Shown: in pieces, positions 24,955 through 34,830 of the stretch
Numbering within the stretch: position 1 is the stretch's first letter
How the letters are laid out: each line of letters starts with the position of its first letter
NCBI RefSeq assembly: GCF_000196795.1
Contig: NC_014259.1
Location: 3,534,001-3,598,000 of the forward strand
Length of the DNA: 64,000 bases
Origin: Acinetobacter oleivorans DR1
GTDB taxonomy: Bacteria; Pseudomonadota; Gammaproteobacteria; Pseudomonadales; Moraxellaceae
Reading direction: 5' to 3'
The notes under the pieces: model-generated
Seen by the model: only the letters and a program-made list of their open reading frames with translations
Told to the model about the DNA's origin: nothing
The model's database searches: none
Translations under genes and position numbers: made by a program

Positions 24955-27009
24955 TTAAACGAAATTAGCCCCTTGAGACTCAATGAGTTGATCAACCTGA
25001 ACAGGCATTCCCAATAGATAACCCTGAAATTGCTGACATCCTAAACGGGTCAAAATCTCAACCTGCTGCTGGGTTTCCACTCCTTCTGCCGTTACCGTTA
25101 AACCTAGCTTTTTAGCTAAATGAATAATACTTTCTAGAATAACTTCTTCTTTTGAACCTGGTTTTAAATCAACAATAAAGCCACGATCAATTTTCAATTC
25201 GTCTACAGGCAAATCTTTCAAATATAAGAAGCTCGAATGCCCTGTTCCAAAATCATCAATGGCAACACGAATTCCCATATCACGTAACCGCTCACAGGCT
25301 CGGATACTCAAGTCGATATGACGCATTGCCGTAGATTCTGTAATTTCAACAATTAAATGATGAGGTTGAATTTGATATTTTTTTAACAATGCTTCGAGCG
25401 TACTAAATAACTTTTTATTTTCAAACTGTAATGCCGATAGGTTCACTGCAACTGGATAAAACGGTGTATTACTGCGTTCCCATGCTTGAATTTGTAGGCA
25501 GGCTTGCTCCAGTGCCCAATACCCCATTGGAATGATTAAACCCGTTTTTTCCGCACCCTCAATGAACATATGTGGAGTGAGTATACCTAAAGCTGGGTGA
25601 TTCCAACGGATTAAGGCTTCAACTCCACAGACTTCAAGATTGGTATTAAATTTTGGTTGGTAATATAAGATGAACTGTTTTTCTTCTACGGCTTTATAGA
25701 GATCATTGATCAGTTTTGACTGACTTCTTGTTTCTTGCTGATGGGTTGAGTAACTAAAGATTGTATATGTATTCCGACCTTGTTCTTTAGACATGAGCAT
25801 GGCGGCATCAGCATTCATGAGTAAGTCCTGAACATTTTGTCCATGCTCGGGAAAGAGTGCCACCCCCAAACTTGCAGAAATATTAATTTCCTTACCAGAA
25901 ATTTGATAGCTTTCCTGAATCAGTTGTAAAACTTTCTCAGCCAAAACCACCGCTTCATCTGCATTAGTATTTTCTGCAATAAGTAAAAATTCATCGCCAC
26001 CGATTCTAAGCAATTTACATTTTTCATTGAGTTGCCAATGTAAACGGTTTGCCATTTGAATAAGTAATTGATCACCCACATGATGCCCAAATGCATCATT
26101 CACCGATTTAAAACGGTCTAAATCAATATATAAAAAAGCAATTTTCTGATCTTTATATCGATGATCTGAAAGCAATACTTCTGCATAATCAACCAAGTAA
26201 AGGCGGTTGGGTAGTTTGGTTAAATTATCCAGTATAGATAAGTTAGCTAATTCTTTATTCGCCTTACGTAACTCTAAATTTTGTTGAGTGAGCCTCTGCT
26301 CTAACATCGCGACAATAAAACTTGCTACGAGTACCAGACACGTGACTAAAATAATCGTAAATAATAATAAGTCATGTTCGGCCTGATATTGGCTAATAAA
26401 TTTATCAGTGATATTCGTCGCAATGAGCGCCGTATAGTGCATTCCCATAATACTTAAGGTCATCATAACCGAAAATGCAATTTTTAAAGTTAGGCGGTAA
26501 CGCTCATTGTCTTTCAATTTATAGGCTAATAAAAACGCCAGCCCTGAGCCACTCATCGCAATTAATATAGAAAATAATAGCAAGAAGGAGGTGTAATCTT
26601 TTTTATAGATATTAATATTCCAGCCCAACATACTAATGTAATATGAAGCTGAAATTCCAATTCCCATAATAATAGAGCTTAAAATGAGTCGGAATAAAGG
26701 GAGCGTAAAACGCGAAGTCAACCACATTGCAATACACGATAGCAAAGCACTAATGGCAAATGAAACAGTAATCAAAGGAATATTCGAGTTAACTGTTTCC
26801 GACAGATGATAAGCTTGTATACCAATAATATGAACAATACTAATTGCTGATGCGAGCAATAAGCCATTGATAAATAAAATTAGGGACTCAAATTTTTTAT
26901 AGACTTGCTTGAATATTAATTGCTCCATGGAAATCACAAGATAGCAAATGAAGCCAGCTGCAAAAAAAGAGCCGACGATCAATGTGCTATCGTAATCAAC
27001 ATGACCCAT
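24955..27009 (-). CDS. MHYT-GGDEF-EAL cyclic-di-GMP turnover protein
   Basis: A 684-residue membrane protein. Residues about 1-235 hold seven or so helices of an MHYT sensor (MGMHYTALIATNI; VHIIGIQAYHL), a domain proposed to sense gases through copper. A GGDEF domain follows, with RIGGDEFLLI near 338, then an EAL domain with EALIRWNHP near 465, VEITESTAM, DDFGTGHSSFLYLKDLPVDELKIDRGFI split motifs and TAEGVETQQQ. Both catalytic signatures are intact, while the RxxD inhibitory site before GGDEF is absent. It could make or degrade c-di-GMP. GGAAG precedes the ATG. Confidence 0.92.
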   Translation of the reverse strand: MGHVDYDSTLIVGSFFAAGFICYLVISMEQLIFKQVYKKFESLILFINGLLLASAISIVHIIGIQAYHLSETVNSNIPLITVSFAISALLSCIAMWLTSRFTLPLFRLILSSIIMGIGISASYYISMLGWNINIYKKDYTSFLLLFSILIAMSGSGLAFLLAYKLKDNERYRLTLKIAFSVMMTLSIMGMHYTALIATNITDKFISQYQAEHDLLLFTIILVTCLVLVASFIVAMLEQRLTQQNLELRKANKELANLSILDNLTKLPNRLYLVDYAEVLLSDHRYKDQKIAFLYIDLDRFKSVNDAFGHHVGDQLLIQMANRLHWQLNEKCKLLRIGGDEFLLIAENTNADEAVVLAEKVLQLIQESYQISGKEINISASLGVALFPEHGQNVQDLLMNADAAMLMSKEQGRNTYTIFSYSTHQQETRSQSKLINDLYKAVEEKQFILYYQPKFNTNLEVCGVEALIRWNHPALGILTPHMFIEGAEKTGLIIPMGYWALEQACLQIQAWERSNTPFYPVAVNLSALQFENKKLFSTLEALLKKYQIQPHHLIVEITESTAMRHIDLSIRACERLRDMGIRVAIDDFGTGHSSFLYLKDLPVDELKIDRGFIVDLKPGSKEEVILESIIHLAKKLGLTVTAEGVETQQQVEILTRLGCQQFQGYLLGMPVQVDQLIESQGANFV

Positions 27010-27288
27010 AGTGGACTTCCATGATTATTCAATACTTTTTTTTATTTTGTTCAACTCATTGCCCAAAATACAATTAAAAATTAAACATGTTAAAAAAATT
27101 TTAGTAAATTTGACGTTTTTAGTCAGTTATAAACAATAACATTATCTATATTTTGGTCAAGTATTTTTTACTTTATAAATCAATAGAGTAACTAAAAATT
27201 AAGCAGCCAATTATATGAAAAATATAGAATTTCTTTAATCTGGTCAAGTTGACCTAATCGCTCTTTTTCACATTCAAATAAAAACAGT

Positions 27289-27325
27289 ATAAAAAAAGAA
27301 CCCTGCTTAGTAGCAGGGTTCTTTT
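27289..27325 (-). terminator. Rho-independent terminator of ilvC
   Basis: GAACCCTGC (27298-27306) / GCAGGGTTC (27313-27321) with a TTAGTA loop. On the minus strand it is followed by seven Ts. It lies about 21 bases after the ilvC stop. Confidence 0.92.
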
Positions 27326-27345
27326 GAAGCTTTAGAAAAAGAAAA

Positions 27346-28362
27346 TTAGTTCTTTTCTTTGTCTACGATTTTGTTCGCTTGAATCCAAGGCATCATTGCA
27401 CGTAACTTATTACCAGTTACTTCAATACCATGTGCAGCATTTTGACGACGACGAGCAGTCATAGATGGGTAGTTTAATGCACCTTCTTGAATGAACATCT
27501 TCGCGTATTCGCCAGATTGAATACGTTTCAACGCATTACGCATTGCTTCACGAGACTGTTCGTTAATTACTTCAGTACCAGTTACATATTCACCGTACTC
27601 AGCATTGTTAGATACTGAGTAGTTCATGTCAGCGATACCGCCTTCGAACATCAAGTCAACGATCAATTTAAGTTCGTGTAAACATTCGAAGTAAGCCATT
27701 TCTGGAGCATAACCAGCTTCAACTAAAGTTTCGAAGCCCATTTTCACGAGTTCAACTGCACCACCACAAAGAACTGCTTGCTCACCGAATAAGTCAGTTT
27801 CAGTTTCTTCACGGAATGAAGTTTCGATAATACCAGTACGGCCGCCACCTACGCCTGAAGCATAAGAAAGAGCAACGTTACGTGCATTACCAGAAGCATC
27901 TTGATGAATTGCGATTAGGTCAGGAACACCTGAACCACGTTGGTATTCAGAACGAACTGTGTGACCAGGCGCTTTAGGAGCAACCATGATTACGTCTAAG
28001 TCTTTACGTGGAACAACTTGGTTATAAAGAATTGAGAAACCATGAGCAAATGCAAGAGTTGCACCTTCTTTGATGTTCGGCTCAATCACGTCACGGTAAA
28101 GTTGTGATTGGAATTCATCTGGAGTCAAAATCATTACGAGGTCAGCTTGCTTAACAGCAGCAGGTACTTCTGCAACTTTAAGACCAGCATTTTCAGCTTT
28201 CTTCCAAGAAGCTGAACCAGCACGTAAACCTACAGTTACGTCTACGCCTGAGTCTTTAAGGTTAAGTGCATGAGCATGACCTTGAGAACCGTAACCAACA
28301 ATCGCTACTTTCTTGCCTTGGATGATTGATAAGTCACAGTCTTTATCGTAAAAAATTTGCAT
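27346..28362 (-). CDS. ilvC: Ketol-acid reductoisomerase (NADP+)
   Basis: A 338-residue class I ketol-acid reductoisomerase, the second step of valine and isoleucine synthesis. The N-terminal Rossmann motif is GYGSQGHAHALNLKDSGVDV. Metal and substrate ligands are in DLFGEQAVLCGG and the C-terminal ECLHELKLIVDLMFEGG. GGAGAA precedes the ATG. It follows ilvH by 32 bases and closes the ilvIHC run before a terminator. Confidence 0.98.
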   Translation of the reverse strand: MQIFYDKDCDLSIIQGKKVAIVGYGSQGHAHALNLKDSGVDVTVGLRAGSASWKKAENAGLKVAEVPAAVKQADLVMILTPDEFQSQLYRDVIEPNIKEGATLAFAHGFSILYNQVVPRKDLDVIMVAPKAPGHTVRSEYQRGSGVPDLIAIHQDASGNARNVALSYASGVGGGRTGIIETSFREETETDLFGEQAVLCGGAVELVKMGFETLVEAGYAPEMAYFECLHELKLIVDLMFEGGIADMNYSVSNNAEYGEYVTGTEVINEQSREAMRNALKRIQSGEYAKMFIQEGALNYPSMTARRRQNAAHGIEVTGNKLRAMMPWIQANKIVDKEKN

Positions 28363-28394
28363 TTGTGTTCTCCGCTAAAATACTTTTTAAAAAA

Positions 28395-28886
28395 TTAAAT
28401 GGCTAATACTTTTTCGCCACGGGCGATACCAGATACACCTGAACGAACGACTTCTAGAATAGTGTTTTCTGCAAGCGCATCGATAAAACCATCTAATTTT
28501 TCAGTTGTCCCTGCTATTTGAATGGTATAGGTAGTTGGTGTCACGTCGACAATTTGCGCACGGAAAATATCCGCTGTTCGCTTAATTTCAGCACGTGAAG
28601 CACCTAACGCTTTTACTTTAATCAACATCAGTTCACGCTCAATGTGTGAACCTTCTGATAAATCTACTACTTTTACAACTTCAACAAGCTTGTTGAGCTG
28701 CTTTGTAATCTGTTCAATCTTATGGTCATCACCATAAGTGGTTAACGTCAAACGCGATAAAGTTGGGTCTTCGGTCGGGGCTACATTCAACGTCTCAATG
28801 TTATAGTTACGTTGACTGAATAAACCTACCAAACGAGAAAGCGCACCAGCTTCGTTTTCAACGAGTACAGAAATAATATGTCTCAT
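28395..28886 (-). CDS. ilvH: Acetolactate synthase small (regulatory) subunit
   Basis: A 163-residue regulatory subunit with an N-terminal ACT domain (RHIISVLVENEAGALSRLVGLFSQRNYNIETL), the site of valine feedback binding, and a C-terminal dimer domain. The frame extends 9 codons upstream, but the ATG at 28886 overlaps the ilvI stop by one base (TAATG) and has AAGGGGAG before it, so this start is chosen. Translationally coupled to the catalytic subunit. Confidence 0.96.
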   Translation of the reverse strand: MRHIISVLVENEAGALSRLVGLFSQRNYNIETLNVAPTEDPTLSRLTLTTYGDDHKIEQITKQLNKLVEVVKVVDLSEGSHIERELMLIKVKALGASRAEIKRTADIFRAQIVDVTPTTYTIQIAGTTEKLDGFIDALAENTILEVVRSGVSGIARGEKVLAI

Positions 28887-30610
28887 TATGTACGCTCCCC
28901 TTTCCCTAACCACATATCCTTCATTGACTGACCTGCGATCAGCATTGGATAAACATGTTCTGTACGATCAACCATGACATTAATGAATACACATTTATCA
29001 TTAATCGCCATTGCTTCAGCAAGCTTCGACTCTAATTCGTCAGCATGATCAATCTGGATACCCACATGACCATAAGCTTCCATCAATTTGCCAAAATCAG
29101 GTAATGATTCAACGTATGAGCTTGAATGACGACCTTCATAGTTCATATCTTGCCATTGTTTAACCATACCTAAAGCACGGTTATTCAAGCACAAGATCTT
29201 CACATTCATACCGTATTGCTTACAAGTTGAAAGCTCTTGAATACACATCTGAATTGAAGCTTCACCGGTAATACAAACTACCTGTTGATCTGGGAAAGCT
29301 AACTTAGCTGCCATTGCATAAGGTAAACCTACGCCCATGGTGCCTAATCCGCCTGAGTTAATCCATTGACGTGGACGTTTGTACTTGTAATACAACGCGC
29401 CAAACATTTGGTGTTGACCCACATCCGAAGTAATAATGGCATCGCCATTAGTCGCTTTATATAAAGCTTCAACAACTTGCTGTGGCTTCATCGTGCCATC
29501 AGCAGGTGTTTCATACTTCAAACCATGAACTTTACGCCATTCATTAATTTGATCCCACCATGCAGCAATTGCTTCAGGGTTAGGCTTAGACACATTCAAT
29601 TGTTTCAACTGCGTCAACATTTCCTGAAGTACAGGCTCAACCGCCCCTACAATCGGAATGTGCGCCATGATCGTTTTTGAAATGCTCGCCGGATCAATAT
29701 CAACATGAATAACTTTTGCATTCACACAGAATTTTGCAGGATTATTGGTTACTCGGTCATCAAAGCGCGCACCAATTGCAAGAATGACGTCAGCATTATG
29801 CATCGCCATGTTTGCTTCATAAGTACCATGCATTCCCAACATGCCCACGAACTGCGGATCATTACCTGGGAAGCCACCAAGGCCCATAAGTGTATTTGTT
29901 ACTGGATAGCCCAACAAATGAGCCAACTCAGTCAATAATGCTGATGCATTACCTTGAACAACACCACCACCCGTATAAATAACAGGGCGTTTTGCACTTA
30001 AAAGCTCATCAATCGCTTTACGAATTTGACCAGAATGACCGCGTGAAGGTGGCTGATAAGAACGCATCTTCACTTTTTCAGGATATTCGTACGCAAATTT
30101 TTCTGCAGGATTTGTCGCATCTTTAGGAATATCGACTACAACAGGGCCAGGGCGACCACTTGATGCGATATAAAATGCTTTTTTGATAATTGCAGGAATT
30201 TCACTTGCATGACGAACTTGGAAGCTGTGTTTCACGATCGGACGTGAAATACCCACCATATCAGTTTCTTGGAAAGCGTCTTCACCAATAAGATGTGATG
30301 CAACCTGGCCAGACAAAATCACCATTGGGATTGAGTCCATATAAGCTGTTGCAATTGGAGTCACAGTATTAGTTGCGCCAGGTCCAGAAGTGACCAGTAC
30401 TACGCCAGTTTTACCTGTAGCACGCGAGTAAGCATCTGCCATATGACCAGCAGCTTGTTCATGACGTACGAGGTAATGATTAATTTTGTCTTGTTGAAAT
30501 AGCGCATCATAAATATGTAATACAGCGCCGCCTGGATAACCAAAAACATGTTCAACGCCTTCGTCCGCAAGAGCACGAACGAGCATTTCACCACCAGATA
30601 AAAGTTCCAA
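28886..30610 (-). CDS. ilvI: Acetolactate synthase large (catalytic) subunit
   Basis: A 574-residue thiamine-diphosphate enzyme making acetolactate or acetohydroxybutyrate. FGYPGGAVLHIYDALF and HEQAAGHMADAYSRATGKTG (cofactor Glu) are at the N-terminus. The usual GDG...NN metal motif is present as TGEASIQMCIQELS...CLNN, with Glu and Ala in place of Asp and Gly. The start is a TTG at 30610, supported by AGGGTG about 9 bases upstream and by homology from the first residues. No Leu/Ile/Val-rich leader peptide is seen upstream. Confidence 0.96.
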   Translation of the reverse strand: MELLSGGEMLVRALADEGVEHVFGYPGGAVLHIYDALFQQDKINHYLVRHEQAAGHMADAYSRATGKTGVVLVTSGPGATNTVTPIATAYMDSIPMVILSGQVASHLIGEDAFQETDMVGISRPIVKHSFQVRHASEIPAIIKKAFYIASSGRPGPVVVDIPKDATNPAEKFAYEYPEKVKMRSYQPPSRGHSGQIRKAIDELLSAKRPVIYTGGGVVQGNASALLTELAHLLGYPVTNTLMGLGGFPGNDPQFVGMLGMHGTYEANMAMHNADVILAIGARFDDRVTNNPAKFCVNAKVIHVDIDPASISKTIMAHIPIVGAVEPVLQEMLTQLKQLNVSKPNPEAIAAWWDQINEWRKVHGLKYETPADGTMKPQQVVEALYKATNGDAIITSDVGQHQMFGALYYKYKRPRQWINSGGLGTMGVGLPYAMAAKLAFPDQQVVCITGEASIQMCIQELSTCKQYGMNVKILCLNNRALGMVKQWQDMNYEGRHSSSYVESLPDFGKLMEAYGHVGIQIDHADELESKLAEAMAINDKCVFINVMVDRTEHVYPMLIAGQSMKDMWLGKGERT

Positions 30611-31115
30611 CGTGATTCACCCTAAAATCTTTATCACTATTTATGGAAGGCACAAATAGTGTTTCATTCATTGAATTGTCTGCACTGTTATAGCACACAT
30701 ATTGTCTAGTTTTCGTTGCAATAGAAAAATTTCTGTTTTTCAGCCGTATAAGCTTTTTTAACATTAATAAAGCATGTCTGGATATACATACTTTAAGTAA
30801 AATCAATCTCTCGGCTAGAGAGAATGTCTATTACAAAACATGACGGTTATTCGAAGGGTGATCAAATAATCGCATATAAAACTAAAGGAAGCATTTTTGT
30901 TGTTTAATTCACTAAAGTCAAGATTAAAGAAAAGGTTTTTCCATAAAAAATTTTAGCTGCTTCTTTTTTAATCTAAAGTTGAATCGTAAATTTGGTAGTT
31001 CTACCCTCTATTTATTAAAAATAATTCGTCTTTTTTATATAAAACCATGCATTGTAAATTGCTTATTTCTGAACTTTATTTAAATATAGCCAGCTTTCTT
31101 TGGGGAATATCTAAT
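30611..31115. other. 505-base divergent intergenic region between ilvI and the DUF4124 gene
   Basis: AT-rich. A possible extended -10 for ilvI (TGCTATAAC on the minus strand, hexamer at 30687-30692) lies about 77 bases upstream of the TTG, without a recognisable -35. A 27-codon minus-strand frame (30588-30671) overlaps the ilvI start and is probably chance. No RNA gene or classic attenuator seen. TATAAA near 31035 may serve the rightward gene. Confidence 0.35.
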
Positions 31116-31463
31116 ATGAATTTATTTTATTTAAAAACAAGCTTATATACGGCAGTTGCAACAGTGATTTTAGTTTGCTCAAGCCAAAGTCAGGCACAGC
31201 AATATTACAAATGGATGGATAAAAATGGCTCCACCCATTACACCACGACTCCACCACCTAAGAGTGCAAAACATTTGAACAAAGTTTCAACTTACGGTAG
31301 CCAATCATTCGTAAAAAATTCCACACCTTCCCCAGAACAACAATCTCAAGATAAAACAGATAAAGTAGTGCAAGAGGCAACGAATGTCGCACAGGAAAAA
31401 AATGCACCAGCAGTAGCTGTTCCACCTGTAGCACCTACCCCATCCGCTACAACAGCGCGATAA
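31116..31463 (+). CDS. Exported DUF4124-domain protein
   Basis: A 115-residue protein with a signal peptide (about residues 1-27, ending SSQSQA) and a DUF4124 domain (QQYYKWMDKNGSTHYTTTPPP). Its low-complexity tail is rich in Pro, Ala, Val and Gln. The open frame begins at ATG 31047, but GGGGAA at 31102-31107 precedes the ATG at 31116 and the signal peptide starts there. DUF4124 proteins are small envelope proteins of unknown function. A weak hairpin follows; leuS begins 187 bases later with its own promoter. Confidence 0.85.
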   Translation: MNLFYLKTSLYTAVATVILVCSSQSQAQQYYKWMDKNGSTHYTTTPPPKSAKHLNKVSTYGSQSFVKNSTPSPEQQSQDKTDKVVQEATNVAQEKNAPAVAVPPVAPTPSATTAR

Positions 31464-31472
31464 GTAAAATGA

Positions 31473-31496
31473 GAGTGGTGAATATTTTCATCACTC
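31473..31496 (+). terminator. Weak hairpin after the DUF4124 gene
   Basis: GAGTGGTGA (31473-31481) pairs with TCATCACTC (31488-31496), including one G-U pair, around a 6-base loop. The following sequence is only moderately T-rich. Confidence 0.4.
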
Positions 31497-31575
31497 CTCT
31501 ATTATTTAAAATAAAGAAGAATAGATTGAGAAATGTTTATTGCTCATATTAAAAGATAAAATCCTGATCTAAAAA

Positions 31576-31605
31576 CTGACATTTCCTGTTATTTTGCGCT
31601 ATGCT
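31576..31605 (+). promoter_or_regulatory. Candidate promoter of leuS
   Basis: CTGACA (31576-31581) and TATGCT (31600-31605) with an 18-base spacer, 45 bases before the leuS ATG. Confidence 0.45.
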
Positions 31606-31650
31606 GTGCAGCAATCTTTCATTTCAATTTTCGTTGTATAGCTTACGTCT

Positions 31651-34275
31651 ATGACTATTTCTCACATTGACCCCGAATATCAAGCAAACACGATTGAACC
31701 ATCAGTTCAACAAGATTGGGAAAATCGTAAAGTCTTTAAAGTTGCCGACACTGTCGAAGGTAAACATCGCTACATCCTGTCAATGTTTCCTTACCCAAGC
31801 GGCAAGCTGCATATGGGGCATGTGCGTAACTATACAATTGGCGATGTAATTAGCCGTTTTTACCGTTTAAAAGGTGAAACTGTATTACAACCTATGGGTT
31901 GGGATGCATTCGGTTTACCTGCTGAAAACGCAGCAATTGCCCATAAAGTTGCTCCGGCAAAATGGACATTTGAAAACATCGCTTACATGCGTGACCAATT
32001 AAAAAAATTAGGTCTATCTGTAGACTGGGATCGCGAATTCGCAACTTGTACACCAGAGTATTACCACTGGGAACAATGGTTATTTGTTCAGCTTTATAAA
32101 AAAGGCCTGATCTACCGTAAACTTTCAACAGTAAACTGGGATCCGGTTGACCAAACAGTTTTAGCAAACGAACAAGTTGAAAATGGTCGTGGCTGGCGCT
32201 CAGGTGCATTGGTTGAGAAACGTGATATTCCAATGTACTACTTCCGTATTACGGACTATGCACAAGAATTATTAGACGATCTTGACACTTTACAAGACGG
32301 CTGGCCTCAACAAGTGTTGACCATGCAACGTAACTGGATTGGTCGCTCTACAGGCATGGAAATTACTTTCCCATCTGCCAATACTGAAATCTATACTGAT
32401 GGCTTAACTGTCTATACAACACGTGCCGACACGCTAATGGGTGTGACATATGTTGCTGTTGCAGCAGAACACCCTCTCGCACTTAAAGCTGCTGAAAACA
32501 ACCCTGAATTGGCTGCATTTATTGAAGAATGCCGCATGGGTTCAGTTGCAGAAGCGGACTTGGCAACAGCCGAGAAAAAAGGCATGGCAACAGGTTTGTT
32601 TGTAAAACACCCTGTAACTGGTGAAGAGCTTCCTGTCTGGATCGCAAACTACGTATTAATGTCTTATGGTTCTGGCGCAGTAATGGCTGTACCAGCGCAT
32701 GACGAACGTGATTTTGAATTTGCTAACAAGTTCAACTTGTCAATTAAGCAAGTGATTGATGCCAAAGGTGCTGACGATGCAGATTACTCTGCAACTGAAT
32801 GGCAAGAATGGTACGGTTCTAAAGAAGGTAAACTTGTTAACTCTGGTGAGTTTGACGGTTTAGAATTCCAAGCTGCGTTTGACGCATTCCTTGCAAAATT
32901 AGAACCACAAAGTTTAGCAAATTCTAAAGTTCAATTCCGTTTACGTGACTGGGGTGTTTCTCGTCAACGTTACTGGGGTTGTCCAATTCCAATGATTAAC
33001 TGTGATACTTGTGGTCAAGTCACAGTTCCAGAAGACCAGCTTCCAGTTGTATTACCAACAGACGTTGTTCCAGATGGTTCAGGTAATCCGCTGAACAAAA
33101 TGCCTGAATTCTATGAAACTAAATGTCCGTGTTGTGGTGGCGATGCACGCCGTGAAACAGATACTTTAGATACTTTCGTAGAGTCATCTTGGTACTATGC
33201 ACGCTATGCGTCTCCAGACTTTACTGGTGGTATGGTTAAACCTGAAGCAGCTCAAAACTGGCTTCCTGTAAACCAATACATTGGTGGTGTTGAACACGCA
33301 ATTCTTCACTTACTTTATGCACGTTTCTTCCACAAATTAATGCGTGACGAAGGCGTTGTACAAGGTAATGAGCCATTTACCAACTTGTTAACTCAAGGCA
33401 TGGTACTTGCAGATACGTTCTATCGTGAAGCAGAAAATGGCAAGAAAACTTGGTTCAACCCAGCTGATATTGAATTAGAACGTGATGAGAAAGGTCGTAT
33501 TCTTTCTGCAAAATATTCAGGTGACGGCCAAGAAGTTGTAATCGGCGGACAAGAAAAAATGTCTAAGTCGAAAAATAACGGTATTGACCCACAAGCGATT
33601 ATTGATCAATACGGCGCAGATACAGCTCGTGTATTCATGATGTTTGCTGCTCCACCAGATCAATCTTTAGAATGGTCTGATGCAGGTGTTGAAGGTGCAA
33701 ACCGTTTCTTGAAACGTGTATGGCGCCTTGTAGCTGGCTTCCTTGAAAAAGGCAACTCAGCTTCTACAATCGATACAGCTAATTTATCTAAAGACGCTCA
33801 AGACTTACGTCGTAAAACACACGAAACTATTCAAAAAGTAAGTGATGATATTGAACGTCGTCATGCATTCAATACCGCGATTGCTGCTTTAATGGAGTTG
33901 TTAAATGCAAGCAACAAGTTTGAAGCAAAAGATGACAATGACATTGCTGTAGAACGTGAAGCAATCACAACACTGTTAACTTTACTTGAACCGTTTGCAC
34001 CGCATTTAAGCCAAACTTTATTGGCTCAATTTGGTACAGATGTTACAGCAGCAACATTCCCTGAAGTTGATGCTTCTGCGTTAACGCGTAATACGCAAAC
34101 GATTGTTGTACAGGTTAATGGTAAACTTCGCGGTAAACTTGAAGTTTCTGTTGATATTTCTAAGGAAGATCTATTAGCTCAAGCTAAAGCTCTACCAGAA
34201 GTTCAACAATTCTTAACCGGACCAACAAAAAAAGAAATTGTGGTTCCAAATAAATTAGTTAACCTCGTGGTTTAA
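31651..34275 (+). CDS. leuS: Leucyl-tRNA synthetase
   Basis: An 874-residue class I synthetase. The HIGH motif is HMGH at 54-57 in FPYPSGKLHMGHVRN, and KMSKS lies near 636-640 (EKMSKSKNNG). The CP1 editing domain shows TTRADTLMGVTYVAVAAEHPLA and the conserved VPAHDERDFEFA. A zinc-like segment CDTCGQ...CPCCGG is present. The C-terminal anticodon and LSD domains are complete. First gene of leuS-lptE-holA. The ribosome site before the ATG is weak. Confidence 0.98.
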   Translation: MTISHIDPEYQANTIEPSVQQDWENRKVFKVADTVEGKHRYILSMFPYPSGKLHMGHVRNYTIGDVISRFYRLKGETVLQPMGWDAFGLPAENAAIAHKVAPAKWTFENIAYMRDQLKKLGLSVDWDREFATCTPEYYHWEQWLFVQLYKKGLIYRKLSTVNWDPVDQTVLANEQVENGRGWRSGALVEKRDIPMYYFRITDYAQELLDDLDTLQDGWPQQVLTMQRNWIGRSTGMEITFPSANTEIYTDGLTVYTTRADTLMGVTYVAVAAEHPLALKAAENNPELAAFIEECRMGSVAEADLATAEKKGMATGLFVKHPVTGEELPVWIANYVLMSYGSGAVMAVPAHDERDFEFANKFNLSIKQVIDAKGADDADYSATEWQEWYGSKEGKLVNSGEFDGLEFQAAFDAFLAKLEPQSLANSKVQFRLRDWGVSRQRYWGCPIPMINCDTCGQVTVPEDQLPVVLPTDVVPDGSGNPLNKMPEFYETKCPCCGGDARRETDTLDTFVESSWYYARYASPDFTGGMVKPEAAQNWLPVNQYIGGVEHAILHLLYARFFHKLMRDEGVVQGNEPFTNLLTQGMVLADTFYREAENGKKTWFNPADIELERDEKGRILSAKYSGDGQEVVIGGQEKMSKSKNNGIDPQAIIDQYGADTARVFMMFAAPPDQSLEWSDAGVEGANRFLKRVWRLVAGFLEKGNSASTIDTANLSKDAQDLRRKTHETIQKVSDDIERRHAFNTAIAALMELLNASNKFEAKDDNDIAVEREAITTLLTLLEPFAPHLSQTLLAQFGTDVTAATFPEVDASALTRNTQTIVVQVNGKLRGKLEVSVDISKEDLLAQAKALPEVQQFLTGPTKKEIVVPNKLVNLVV

Positions 34276-34302
34276 TTAAAGTTATTAATGAGAGGATCAA
34301 GC

Positions 34303-34812
34303 ATGCACTTAGCCAAACGTTTAGCCGCTGTTGTTTTAACCTTAGGCCTTAGTGCAGGCTTAGTCGGGTGTGGATTTCATTTAAAAGGAACCAACCCGAC
34401 TGCGACTCCGCTTGTTTATAAAAAGTTAAGCCTTGAGTTACCAGCTAAAACTGATGATTTGGAAACACAGTTAAAAGTGTATTTAGCTGCAAATGGTGTT
34501 CAACTCAGCAATGATAATGATGCCTACGTACTTCGTGTTTTAGAGTACACACCACGTCGTCAGCTTTTAAATGGAAAACTAACTGAAGTATTATTACGTT
34601 TGACCGTAACCTTCCAGATTGAAGACCGTCAGGGTAATAAAATTACTGAGCCACGCTCATTAACTGCATCTCGTAGTTATCAATATGACTTGGCAACGGT
34701 CAACACTGAAAATCAGCAAGAAAGTTACTTACAACGTATTGTAATTGATGATATTGCACAGCAAATTACTCGTCAGATTTCAGCAAATCGCTTACCAAAA
34801 GCTCAGCCTTAA
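34303..34812 (+). CDS. lptE: LPS-assembly lipoprotein LptE
   Basis: A 169-residue outer-membrane lipoprotein that plugs the LptD barrel and helps insert lipooligosaccharide. The lipobox is GLVGC (Cys23), followed by GFHLKGT, the classic start of mature LptE. The frame begins at ATG 34288, but AGAGGA overlaps that region and is well spaced from ATG 34303, where the signal peptide begins. It lies between leuS and holA as in most gammaproteobacteria. Confidence 0.95.
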   Translation: MHLAKRLAAVVLTLGLSAGLVGCGFHLKGTNPTATPLVYKKLSLELPAKTDDLETQLKVYLAANGVQLSNDNDAYVLRVLEYTPRRQLLNGKLTEVLLRLTVTFQIEDRQGNKITEPRSLTASRSYQYDLATVNTENQQESYLQRIVIDDIAQQITRQISANRLPKAQP

Positions 34813-34830
34813 TCTGTATTTTTACCAGCA

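Noticed and set aside
30588..30671. 27-codon minus-strand frame overlapping the ilvI start, considered as a leader peptide
   Set aside because: It lacks runs of Leu, Ile or Val and there are no terminator/antiterminator stems; it is most likely a chance frame.
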